Origin: JABDEZ01 sp965276955
Lineage (GTDB): Bacteria; Bacteroidota; Bacteroidia; Chitinophagales; Chitinophagaceae
Reading direction: 5' to 3'
Length of the DNA stretch: 64,000 nt
Assembly (NCBI GenBank): GCA_965276955.1
Contig: CBDIBP010000012.1
Coordinates: 1 to 64,000, forward strand
In this document: one piece after another, positions 54,459-62,785 of the stretch
How positions within the stretch are numbered: the first letter of the stretch is position 1
Layout of the letters: each line of letters begins with the position of its first letter
The notes under the pieces: model-generated
What the model saw: only the letters and a program-made list of their open reading frames with translations
What the model was told of the DNA's origin: nothing
Database searches by the model: none
Translations under genes and position numbers: made by a program

Positions 54459-55157
54459 TTAGCCGACCTTAGCCTCTTTTTGCAATAATTTAATATCGTG
54501 GATGATTATAGTTTTACGGTCTACGTTCAGCAAACCATCTTTCGAAAACTTGTTGATGAGTGTGGTCACTGTTTGCCTGCTGGTGGCCGTGAGACGTGCT
54601 ATGTCTTCGTGGGTAAGATAATTGGTAAGCTTTACGTGGTTGCCGGTGATATTCTTTTGGGTTTGCAGCAAGGTCCAGAAAAAATAAAGCAGGCGGGTAC
54701 GTGCATCTTTTTGTAATAGGTTCACCAGCCTGTTCTCTACGTTCTTTAGCTTTTGCCCTATTTTCCTCGAGAATGCAATAGACAGGTCTGGCCTTCTTGC
54801 CAGCAGCAGCTCAAAATCCTGTATAGTAAATGCGCATAGTACTGTTCCGCATTTATGCGCCTGTGCAAATTCTCCTTGCATATTGCTCCGCTCCAGCATA
54901 AACTGGCCAAAAACATCACCAGGTTGCAATATCTCCATTACCAGCTCTTCACCGCTATCATCTATCTTGCCGATCTTTATAAAACCCTCCTTCAAAAAGT
55001 ATAACTTGTTCAGGTACTGGGCATCAAAATAGATATAGGCATCCTTATCTGCTATTATATAGTTGTGCAGTATGTTCAGGTGTTCATAGTCCTCGATCAC
55101 TAATTTATCCAGGAAATCGTTTTTACGGATAATGAGCATTTGGTCGTCTATACTCAT
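54459..55157 (-). CDS. Crp/Fnr-family transcriptional regulator
   Basis: A 232-residue regulator. The cyclic-nucleotide-binding-like domain (about 20-140) includes FLKEGFIKIGKIDDSGEELVMEILQPGDVFGQFML; the C-terminal winged helix is LTHEDIARLTATSRQTVTTLINKF (recognition helix near residues 190-212). There is no Cys cluster of the Fnr iron-sulfur type, and the cAMP-contacting Arg/Ser motif is not obvious, so the signal is unknown. It sits within the nine-gene minus-strand run and could control it; a palindrome upstream of the first gene is a candidate site. Confidence 0.87.
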   Translation of the reverse strand: MSIDDQMLIIRKNDFLDKLVIEDYEHLNILHNYIIADKDAYIYFDAQYLNKLYFLKEGFIKIGKIDDSGEELVMEILQPGDVFGQFMLERSNMQGEFAQAHKCGTVLCAFTIQDFELLLARRPDLSIAFSRKIGQKLKNVENRLVNLLQKDARTRLLYFFWTLLQTQKNITGNHVKLTNYLTHEDIARLTATSRQTVTTLINKFSKDGLLNVDRKTIIIHDIKLLQKEAKVG

Positions 55158-55176
55158 ACATTCAGGTTTTGTATCG

Positions 55177-55797
55177 CTACCATAATTTTATGAATTGGGC
55201 AATGGCCATGATAACAAATAAACACCCCATCCCTGCATTCACTTTCCTCTGGTGCCGGAGCATAAGGGCAGAGAACCTTCTCCCTGCAAATATAAATAAC
55301 AGCAACGCAGCGAAAGTACCTATTCCCGCACTTATAACAAATACCGAAAACCCTGCGGCAGAATTAACCAGCAGGGAACGCGACAACAAGTAAATGGCCC
55401 ATCCTGCCCAAAAAGGTACCTGCATGGGATTTACGGCGCTCATAGTTACACCCAGCACTGCCCCATTGAGCTTGTTATTTAATATAATGTTCTTATGCTC
55501 TTTCTGTTTTACAGCTGCAAAGCAGCCTATAGCCATAATGAGTAAAAGAACTATGGAAGCGCCCCTTAAGAAAAAGAATATGTGCTCATTTATGGTAAAC
55601 CTGCCCAGTACATTTAATGTAATGCTCAGGTAAGCCATTTCTATAACAACGACACCTCCTGCAAACCACAACGCCTTCCGCAATGTACCCTTCGCCGCTA
55701 TTTGCATGGCACCCACATTCAGGTTGCCCAATGGCAAAGAACCCGAAAGGCTGATAAGCAAGCCAGCTACAAATATCTGCAGGTATTGGATGTACAT
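55177..55797 (-). CDS. LysE/RhtB-family exporter
   Basis: A 206-residue inner-membrane protein of the LysE type, which exports amino acids and similar small molecules. The SGSLPLGNLNVGAMQIAAKGTLRKALWFAGG block is the family signature (PGP-like start, then G-x-x-x-A), with five to six helices. It ends 19 bases before the Crp/Fnr start and begins 36 bases after the ATP-grasp gene. Confidence 0.83.
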   Translation of the reverse strand: MYIQYLQIFVAGLLISLSGSLPLGNLNVGAMQIAAKGTLRKALWFAGGVVVIEMAYLSITLNVLGRFTINEHIFFFLRGASIVLLLIMAIGCFAAVKQKEHKNIILNNKLNGAVLGVTMSAVNPMQVPFWAGWAIYLLSRSLLVNSAAGFSVFVISAGIGTFAALLLFIFAGRRFSALMLRHQRKVNAGMGCLFVIMAIAQFIKLW

Positions 55798-55833
55798 ATA
55801 CTATACTGCTTTGGGAAATGTCAATTAATACCC

Positions 55834-56889
55834 TTACCATACGCGGGCCGCCAGCAGGCTGTCTATAACCTTGAATGCTTCCCGCTCCTTGTTTCCCGCG
55901 GCGAGGGTGAGGTAAGGTACCCCATTTTTATTATTGGCATTGCAGATAGCATACAGCACTTTCCAGTGCTTAATGATCTCCATCCACGCAAAAAATATGG
56001 AGTGTTCAGGATCATAGATATGGGTGGGCTCGCTGCCGCTACCATTTACTTCTATGATGGAAAACTCCTCGCCACGCTCCAGTGCCTCCCAGCTTTTAAA
56101 GAGTATGTCCAGTCTGCCGTAATAAAATTCAGGTATCGTACTACATATACGATCTATTGATGCAGATAGTTTTTCGTTTGCCCGGTAAGTTTGGTCCGTA
56201 AATTTTGATCCCCGGCTATGGTTACCATAGGGCACCAGTATTATTTTTTTACCAGCTTCAGGCACCGTGTCCATTATATCCGCATGCATAGCTATTATCT
56301 GTGCCCATTGCAGCAGGTAGCGGTCATTCCCGTGTACCAGTGCAGCCAGTGTAGTAATTCCATCACCCACCACTGCCACCGGCTCCTTGCTTACTATGCC
56401 CGATATATAGCCTTGCTCCATACCCGGGAGTTTGCAATAAAAAATACCCGCTTCGTGCTCGTAAGGTACAAACCGTTGTATCAAAAAGGGTACTGGTATG
56501 TGCACTACATAATCTTCCAGCTCCACTGCATTATTTATCTTCTTTACCCCCAACCCGCGCTCACCAATATCGGGCTTGGCAATGAGCGGAAATATAATAC
56601 CCGCAGCTTCTATCGATCGTACAATTTCGTCGTATACTGTACCCGGCTGGAATAACAGTGTTTCCGGGTAAAAACCTGCAGGCAGCAGGTCGTAAACGTC
56701 CCGCTTGCTTTCCATAATGAAACCGCCATTCTTTATGTGCGGATTGGCTGCTGTAAGAAAATAAAACGAGCGGGCCTTAATGCTCAACCACAACCAGTAA
56801 GGGTACAACGGTGCATATACAATCTTGCTGTTCCAGTATTCCCAACGCCTTAGCCTGATAAGGAAGGGCGAGCGCAACCATTTTTTCAT
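55834..56889 (-). CDS. ATP-grasp-fold protein
   Basis: About 351 residues. LIAKPDIGERGLGVKKI gives the ATP-binding Lys and glycine loop, FLIQRFVPYEHEAGIFY the hinge/adenine strand, and EEFSIIEVNGSGSEPTHIYD the late Glu/Asn metal-binding motif, as in D-Ala-D-Ala ligase-like enzymes. It would join a carboxylate to an amine or thiol at ATP cost, but the substrate is not known. The start is set at ATG 56889, which overlaps the NRDE stop by 4 bases; a longer frame reaches 56919. The N-terminal 60 residues are basic and partly hydrophobic. Confidence 0.8.
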   Translation of the reverse strand: MKKWLRSPFLIRLRRWEYWNSKIVYAPLYPYWLWLSIKARSFYFLTAANPHIKNGGFIMESKRDVYDLLPAGFYPETLLFQPGTVYDEIVRSIEAAGIIFPLIAKPDIGERGLGVKKINNAVELEDYVVHIPVPFLIQRFVPYEHEAGIFYCKLPGMEQGYISGIVSKEPVAVVGDGITTLAALVHGNDRYLLQWAQIIAMHADIMDTVPEAGKKIILVPYGNHSRGSKFTDQTYRANEKLSASIDRICSTIPEFYYGRLDILFKSWEALERGEEFSIIEVNGSGSEPTHIYDPEHSIFFAWMEIIKHWKVLYAICNANNKNGVPYLTLAAGNKEREAFKVIDSLLAARVW

Positions 56890-57614
56890 GAGTGTTGTAA
56901 TAAGCCGCTTATATACCATTCGTTTACAGATACCAGTCCTGCGTTAAAGTCCCTGTAGTGCATCACTGCTTTATCGGGCAGTATTTCTATCCCGGTTATA
57001 CTTATGGTTTGCAGCAGTCCATCACGGTTCATGCGCAGGTCTGTATGTTCATTTCCATCGCCGCCAAATTCATGAAATAGCCGCATATTTTCTGCGGTCT
57101 TCCAGCTCGTTTCTTCCTGCCATTGTTCAAACCACATTTTGCGGCGGGCAATCACTTCATCATCATACAGCGTTACGGACGACCACATGCGCGGGACATC
57201 AACAGGCAGCGCGATAATATATTTTTCATGTCCGTCCCAGCGTGCTTCCCACAGCTCACTATGCTGCCACAGCACAATTGTAAAAGGCTCTATACCACTC
57301 AGGCATATATTTTCAAAGGCAACTCTTGGTTCCTCTGCATCAAAAATATCCAGGAATATAAGTCCCCGGCTCCTGCGGTACGGTGGCTGCGGCTGGTGTT
57401 TTTTAAATGCGCCGTTCAGAAGCACCATTACATTGCCATTGTTGTGCAGTGCTATCCATGTACCGCCTGCCTTACCATCTTTAGGAAATAAAATTTTGCC
57501 ACTGCTATACATATAAATTTCCGGCAATGCGGCAGGCGCACGCAACGTTTGCTCATCCCTGTTTGAGGTGAGCAATATGCTTCCCCTAAGTGGCATAAAA
57601 GTTACTGTACACAT
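56886..57614 (-). CDS. NRDE/TANGO2-family protein
   Basis: A 242-residue protein of the family named for the NRDE motif, here SNRDEQTLRAPA (residues 17-28). It begins MCTVTF, so after Met removal Cys2 would be N-terminal, as in Ntn-type hydrolases to which this family has been compared; that activity is inference. GGTWIALHNNGNVMVLLNGAF is the second family block. It overlaps dinB by 13 bases at its start and the ATP-grasp gene by 4 at its end, so translation is probably coupled. Confidence 0.88.
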   Translation of the reverse strand: MCTVTFMPLRGSILLTSNRDEQTLRAPAALPEIYMYSSGKILFPKDGKAGGTWIALHNNGNVMVLLNGAFKKHQPQPPYRRSRGLIFLDIFDAEEPRVAFENICLSGIEPFTIVLWQHSELWEARWDGHEKYIIALPVDVPRMWSSVTLYDDEVIARRKMWFEQWQEETSWKTAENMRLFHEFGGDGNEHTDLRMNRDGLLQTISITGIEILPDKAVMHYRDFNAGLVSVNEWYISGLLQHS

Positions 57615-58096
57615 TCGGCACGGTGTTTAATAGTAGATGGTGCCAAACCAAATTGTTCAGGAACAATAATATCGGTCAGTTCATTAATTCCTACCCTTAT
57701 CAGCGCCATATGATGTATGGCATGTTCCAGGTTGTAAGCAAGCTCACGGTCAAAATTGCTTTCTATAACAACGATGTTGTCTTGCATACCAAACTCCGAT
57801 TCCAGCATAATTTTTTTAGCCGGTTTGCTGATCGCCTCCAGTATCACATGCATCATGTGTATTGCCACCGCCTTATCGGTCTCAATGCTAATATCTCGTT
57901 TACGTTTGTCGTAATTCACAACCCCTGCCTCATAACCATTTATCAGCGACTGAAAAAGTTCTATGGTATGCCGCACGTGCTGCCCTATAGATGAATTAAG
58001 GTGCTGGCTGCGCATACTGTATTTTTCCTTGCTCACCTGTAGCAGCACTCCTTCCAATTCGTAAAAGATCTCTCCAATTATTTTCTGCAGGTACAT
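57602..58096 (-). CDS. DinB/YfiT-like protein
   Basis: A 164-residue helical protein with His residues placed as in the DinB/YfiT four-helix fold: SSIGQHVRHTIELFQSLI (about 35-52) and ELAYNLEHAIHHMALIRVGI (about 118-137). These usually bind a divalent metal; several relatives are thiol transferases. It starts 21 bases after the YHS gene and runs 13 bases into the NRDE gene. Confidence 0.8.
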   Translation of the reverse strand: MYLQKIIGEIFYELEGVLLQVSKEKYSMRSQHLNSSIGQHVRHTIELFQSLINGYEAGVVNYDKRKRDISIETDKAVAIHMMHVILEAISKPAKKIMLESEFGMQDNIVVIESNFDRELAYNLEHAIHHMALIRVGINELTDIIVPEQFGLAPSTIKHRAECVQ

Positions 58097-58117
58097 GACC
58101 GTTCATTTAAAACTTGA

Positions 58118-58576
58118 TCAATGATTTATCTTTTGCCAGTTTGCATCTGCGTTTGCCTTCAGCGTAGCTTCGTCTTTATTCCAGGTCTTAAGGGTATTGT
58201 TAAACAGGTGGTTGTAATACAGGTATAGCTTGCCGTTTATTATCTTATAGGTTCCTGGGTCTATTTCCACTTTTTCTCCGCTATGGCCCATGGCATAAGC
58301 ACACCAACCTCCATATTGCGGTTCATAACCTGCGGGGTTTTGCTTGAAAGCGGCAAGGTTCGCAGCATTGCTGAAATGGTAGGTAACACCCTCATAAGAA
58401 AAGGTGTAGGTAGCCGATCCTTTTTCCGGTTTGCCCTTAAAGTAGCTTACCGGGTCGTACCCTTCAATTGCAACGTTTTTAGTAAGGTTAAAGTTTTTTT
58501 GCCTGGCCGCCGGCTGTGCGTTAGCCTGTATGCAGAATAATGTAAAGAAGATAGCATACAACAGTGTGTGTTTCAT
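58118..58576 (-). CDS. Exported YHS-domain protein
   Basis: A 152-residue protein with a signal peptide (LYAIFFTLFCIQANAQ). The YHS region is AIEGYDPVSYFKGKPEKGSATYTFSYEGVTYHFSNAANLAAF, followed by PQYGGWCAYAMGHSGEKVEID. YHS domains often accompany heavy-metal or redox proteins and may bind metal. It is the first gene of the nine-gene run and has a 16-bp palindrome 49 bases upstream. Confidence 0.87.
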   Translation of the reverse strand: MKHTLLYAIFFTLFCIQANAQPAARQKNFNLTKNVAIEGYDPVSYFKGKPEKGSATYTFSYEGVTYHFSNAANLAAFKQNPAGYEPQYGGWCAYAMGHSGEKVEIDPGTYKIINGKLYLYYNHLFNNTLKTWNKDEATLKANADANWQKINH

Positions 58577-58911
58577 ATTTATCCATTTTATAGGACAAAA
58601 GTGATCCTTATTTTTTCTGTGTACTGTCAGTTACCTGACATTTAGTTGCTTACACTTTTATTTAACAAAATATGATAAGACCGAACTCTGATTTCACATT
58701 AAACGAATAGTATAAAATAAGTGTTACTATTTGTTACCAGCGATAGTATATGCAAAGGTCAATTATTGTTTTATTTCAGTAAAATTTATAAATAACGCTG
58801 GCAGATCAAAAAGGTGCCTTTATCTCCGGTGAGAGGGCCCCCACAAATTAAATAGCGCTAAACAGTGCAACCAATTTCTTTAAATCTTCAAGAAAAGGGT
58901 TAAGTTTTGTA
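58577..58911. other. Non-coding region between the YHS gene and the right repeat
   Basis: About 335 bases, AT-rich near the gene, holding the operator-like palindrome (58625-58640). No ORF, RNA or integrase remnant is recognised. Confidence 0.5.
58625..58640. promoter_or_regulatory. Operator-like palindrome upstream of the YHS gene
   Basis: TGTCAG TTAC CTGACA is a perfect inverted repeat (6 + 4 + 6) located 49-64 bases upstream of the first gene in the run that encodes a Crp/Fnr regulator. Its size and spacing suit a dimeric regulator of that family. It differs from both the classical CRP and FNR consensus. Confidence 0.45.
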
Positions 58912-58929
58912 CCCGCGGGTTCACAGAAT
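58912..58929 (+). repeat. Putative right attachment site
   Basis: An exact direct copy of the 18 bases at the tRNA-Lys 3' end (50688-50705). No tRNA body precedes it: the bases to the left do not form the rest of a cloverleaf, as expected for attR. A terminator follows at 58931. Confidence 0.6.
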
Positions 58930-58930
58930 G

Positions 58931-58975
58931 AAAGCGAAGAAACAGAGCGAAGAGCGGTTTCTTCGCTTTTTTGTT
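58931..58975. terminator. Terminator next to the right repeat
   Basis: A 13-bp perfect stem AAAGCGAAGAAAC (58931-58943) / GTTTCTTCGCTTT (58957-58969) with a T tract. It begins one base after the repeat and may be the original terminator of the tRNA-Lys gene. It also lies 46 bases past the stop of the minus-strand NHL gene. Confidence 0.85.
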
Positions 58976-59020
58976 TTTAGGATAGTGACTTGACCGCGTA
59001 GCAAGTGCACCGGCATACTC

Positions 59021-61701
59021 TTACATCTTCAACAACTTCTTTACGACATCTCCGTTCTGGTCTTTAATATGCACAAAATACAGTCCTGTCGGCAATGTTT
59101 TGATGCTTACCTGTTTTTGACCTTGGGGTATTTGGCCAAACAAGACGATCTGTCCTATGCTGTTGGTGATGGTGTAGGTCTGCTGGTATTGGTTGTTCGT
59201 TCTTATTGTAACTATATCACCTGCAGGATTCGGGTATACTACGACATTGTCGACCAATGGAAGGGTAGTGTTCACGCCAGTGGCGCAGCCTATTACATCA
59301 TCTACCTGGTTGGTCATCACCACTCCGTTCACGTCGAAGTAGATGCCTGCACGGTTATATATGTGAGTGCTGTTTGGCAGTCCGGCCTTACTATTCACCG
59401 TAAAGATAACAGCCCCATCGCATGCGGCATGGTGGGAGCTATCGAGCAGGTTGATACCCGGCAGGTCAAACTTTATTACTGTGTGGCCTGCGGCGTCTTT
59501 CAGCTTGCTGATGTTCATTTTTGCTGAACACATTTGCAAACGGAAGCTGGAGGCATCCACATTGTTCGACAGTGTGTCGAGCACGTAAATGTTGTGGGCG
59601 GTGTCGTTACCTGTGTTCTCAAAGTTGATGGTGTACTTCAGGGTGGCTGCTGTGCCGGAAGGTATGCAGGTTGATGGGCTTACCCACATCTCATTAGGGT
59701 CGCAGCCGGCGCGTACGGTGTCAACTATCACTATTGTATTGTTCGTAGTGTCAGAGTCACCCGCTAAAGGTGTGATCTGAAAATAAGACCGGACAGTATC
59801 TGCTACTGGAACATGTGTATTGCGTGCCCAAATGGAGTAATGTAACTGGATGCCGCCCGTAGCGGACGACAATGAGTTTAAGTTCCAGACTATCGTGTTG
59901 TTGGAAACAGACGCGGCAGGTGGGTATATCTGGTCTGGTGCGTCTGCATACTTAGGGCTATAGTGTAGTGTAAGCGTGCCATTGGCTGGCATGCAATATT
60001 TGTTTTGTACATAAATATCCCCCCACTCATCCTGCACACCTGTTACTGGTATAACGGCGTTGACACTCAAGTCGAACCTGTTCCCGGCAGTGCATTGCAT
60101 ACCTGCATATAGTGCGGTGGTGCTTGTTGTTGCCTTGAGCGTGTCAGTTACTATTCCGCTCGCAGGGCATGTCACTGCAAAGCCCGCGGGTGCAGAGAGC
60201 GTTTTGAAACTATAGATATCGCCAGCGTTACCCATTGCAGTATAGTACAACCCGCTGATGGCAGAGATAGTATCGCGCGGTACATTGTTAGAGTCGATCT
60301 CCACCAATACGGGTTGCGATATCAGTGGGTCAGAAGCCTCTTTTACACAATTGCCATTCTGGTCGTAGTAGAATTGCAACCACATGGTATTGCACAAAAT
60401 ATAGCTATAGCTATACTGTAACGAGTCTATTTTTAAACCGCTGCGATATAGCACATGCTTGATAGAATAAGTGCCGGAAGTGCTATATGCATGGCTGAAC
60501 GTAGCGTATGTAGGAATAAGAAGCGAACGTGTCTGTCTCCGTGTTTCCGTCCCCGAACCAGGTTTTTACAAGTAATGAAGATGAATATTTATTTGGAGCT
60601 ATGCTGACAAACGTGCCACTGCATGATGAACTAAGATAAACACCGAAACTATCAGCTGTTTGCGCTGCCGGGGGTGGGGCCTGGGTATTGACCTTGCATA
60701 CCCGATAGTGACTACGGTCAGGAACATAGATATTGTTATTGTTATCGGTACAAACGCCACGTATATTACCGAGCGATGCAGTAGTTGCAAGTATGTTGTT
60801 GCTGGTAGAGGAGCCACCACCGGCTACCGTGGTAATTATCCCATTGATATCCACCTTGCGTATGCGGCTGTTGTTATTATCGGCAATGAACAGGTCGCCG
60901 TAAGTATCCATACACACACTGCCAGGTTTGCTCAATTCAGCTGCTGTCGCCATTGCTCCATCGCCAGAGTACCCTGCAGTGCCATTGCCGGCCACGGTGG
61001 TTATATGTCCGGAAAGGTCTATTTTACGTACCCGGTTATTATCCTGATCTGCAAAATATAAATTACCTGAGACATCCATGCATAGGCCACCCGGGGTTGC
61101 TTACCTGTGCGGCTGTGGCAAGCCCCCCATCACCATTAAAGCCACCCGCGCCTGTACCTGCTATTGTATTTATGATGCCTGATGTATTTACCTTGCGTAT
61201 GCGCTGGTTGCCATCGCTGATGTATACATTACCACTACCATCCACATAAACACCTTGGGGGTTGTTCAACAGTGCGGCTATTGCGGTACCGCCATCGCCA
61301 CTGTATCCCCGGCTGTTTCTGCTGCCTGCCACCGCAGTTATTATCCCGGTTGCAGCAGTTACTTTACGAATGCCCGACGAATCTATAATAAATATGTTCC
61401 CTGAAGCATCTAACGAAATTCCCGCAACAGCATTCCATAACTGAAAACCACTCGCAATGGTCGTTATAATGCCCGTAGGACTTACTTTGCGTATACGGCT
61501 ATTGACATCGTCGGTAATATACAGGTTGCCAGCCGCATCGACCGCTACACCTGTCGGAGGCCCCATCATAGCAGACGTGGCCGGGCCGCCATCTCCGCTA
61601 AAACCCCAGGTGCCGTTGCCAGCTATCGTATTTACGTATCCAGGTTGTGCAAATGATAAAATGGGCAATAAACACAGCAAGGAGAAGAAGAGATGTTTCA
61701 T
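59021..61701 (-). pseudogene. Large NHL-repeat protein with T9SS sorting domain, frameshifted twice
   Basis: From ATG 61701: a signal peptide, then NHL/beta-propeller repeats with the unit IAGNG-x(n)-GDGG-x-AT-x-A-x(n)-GV-x-D-x-GNLYI-D-x-N-x-RIRKV. The frame breaks near 61075 (an extra base in CCCCGGG) and the repeats resume through to about 60650. A PKD-like region (FGDGNTETDTF) breaks again near 60510 and continues as YSTSGTYSIKHVLYRSG. Later come a DUF11/CARDB-like part (FENTGNDTAHNIYVLDTLSNN) and a T9SS type A tail (VYPNPAGDIVTIRT...GLYFVHIKDQNGDVVKKLLKM). Removing one base at each site gives 893 codons. Intact, it would be a secreted surface protein. Confidence 0.85.
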
Positions 61702-61911
61702 GAACGGATAATTAAAGGGTATTCAAGTGTAGTGAACTAATGATAGCTAAGCAATATTTTTCGTACCATACCGATCCCACCGCTGCGCCAGATATTTATC
61801 TCCTAAGCTGTTATAAAGAAGACATAGAGCGCAAAAAAAGAGTTGGGTATTAAATAAAAAAGTCATTTCTGTGCTCTCATAATGCTTAACACATTTGTGC
61901 AAAACCGATCT

Positions 61912-62067
61912 TTATCTGCGCTTGCATTCAAAAGCAATATCGCTACATATATGCCCACTTCGTATTGCCTCATCGGCAATATGATAGTGAACGTAGCGCC
62001 CACACCCGGTGTGCCAGTGGTCGTGACCCTCGCGACGGGCCACTCCCCAGACCGGTAATTCTTTCAT
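61912..62067 (-). CDS. Small His-rich ORF coupled to the DUF1801 gene
   Basis: A 51-residue frame whose ATG overlaps the DUF1801 stop (ATGA). It starts MKELPVWGVARREG and has a His-rich middle (GHDHWHTGCGRYVHYHIAD) with two further Cys, which could bind a metal. No family is recognised. The overlap is the main argument for it being real; composition alone would not decide. Confidence 0.35.
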   Translation of the reverse strand: MKELPVWGVARREGHDHWHTGCGRYVHYHIADEAIRSGHICSDIAFECKRR

Positions 62068-62489
62068 TTTAAACCCTCAATCCCATATCGTATCGCTGCT
62101 TCAAGAATATCGATGTTTATGTCTTTTAGCATTTTGAACTTAATGCAATAGCCGGTAACACTTGCCTTGCCAATTTTTTCTCCAAACGTTTGGGGCAAGT
62201 ACATCTTATCCTTGATGCCCATGACATTGATAGAGATACCGGCTTTGTTGGCACTCATACCAATTTGGAAGAACTCCCTGGTCGTTCCATTCGCATACTT
62301 TATGATGTACGATCCATACCCTATAGTAGGATTAGTGATCGTTTTGTTCTCACTGTTCTTACCATCGAAGAACCATAATTTACCTGCAGGTAACAACTTA
62401 AGTATACGCCTATGCAACTCTTGCATGTCATTGCGTTTTGCTTCAGGTTGGCTGAGGATATTTTCCTGGATCTGTGCCTGTACATCCAT
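62064..62489 (-). CDS. DUF1801 protein
   Basis: A 141-residue soluble protein of the DUF1801/YdhG-like fold. The family order is seen: N-terminal helix (MQELHRRILKLLP), WFFDGKNSENKTITNPTIGYGSYIIKY, FFQIGMSANKAGISINVMGI and a C-terminal CIKFKMLKDINIDILEAAIRYG. The function is unknown. The stop overlaps a small His-rich ORF. Confidence 0.85.
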   Translation of the reverse strand: MDVQAQIQENILSQPEAKRNDMQELHRRILKLLPAGKLWFFDGKNSENKTITNPTIGYGSYIIKYANGTTREFFQIGMSANKAGISINVMGIKDKMYLPQTFGEKIGKASVTGYCIKFKMLKDINIDILEAAIRYGIEGLK

Positions 62490-62785
62490 GTAAAATAGTT
62501 AATTAGTGATATCGTCAATTTACAGAATTTCCTTCTCTGTGAAATAGCTTTCCGTCACTTAAATAGAATTAACCCAATTTGTATTGTTCATCAGCTACTG
62601 AAAAGATCAAAAAATTCAGCACAGGTTATAAATATAATAATTATTTATTTTATGGTTTTTAAAACATTCTTAAATATAATAAAAAATATTTATAAGAATG
62701 ATATTTATTCTTATCTTTATCAAGATCTCACTCTATATGGATAACTTTTTTGTTTTCTTCTGGTTTGTGATCTTCGATCAACTAT

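Noticed and set aside
59021..60454. The C-terminal frame of the NHL protein as an independent gene
   Set aside because: It begins inside a PKD-like domain, lacks a signal peptide and joins the upstream frame when one base is removed, so it is the end of one larger gene.
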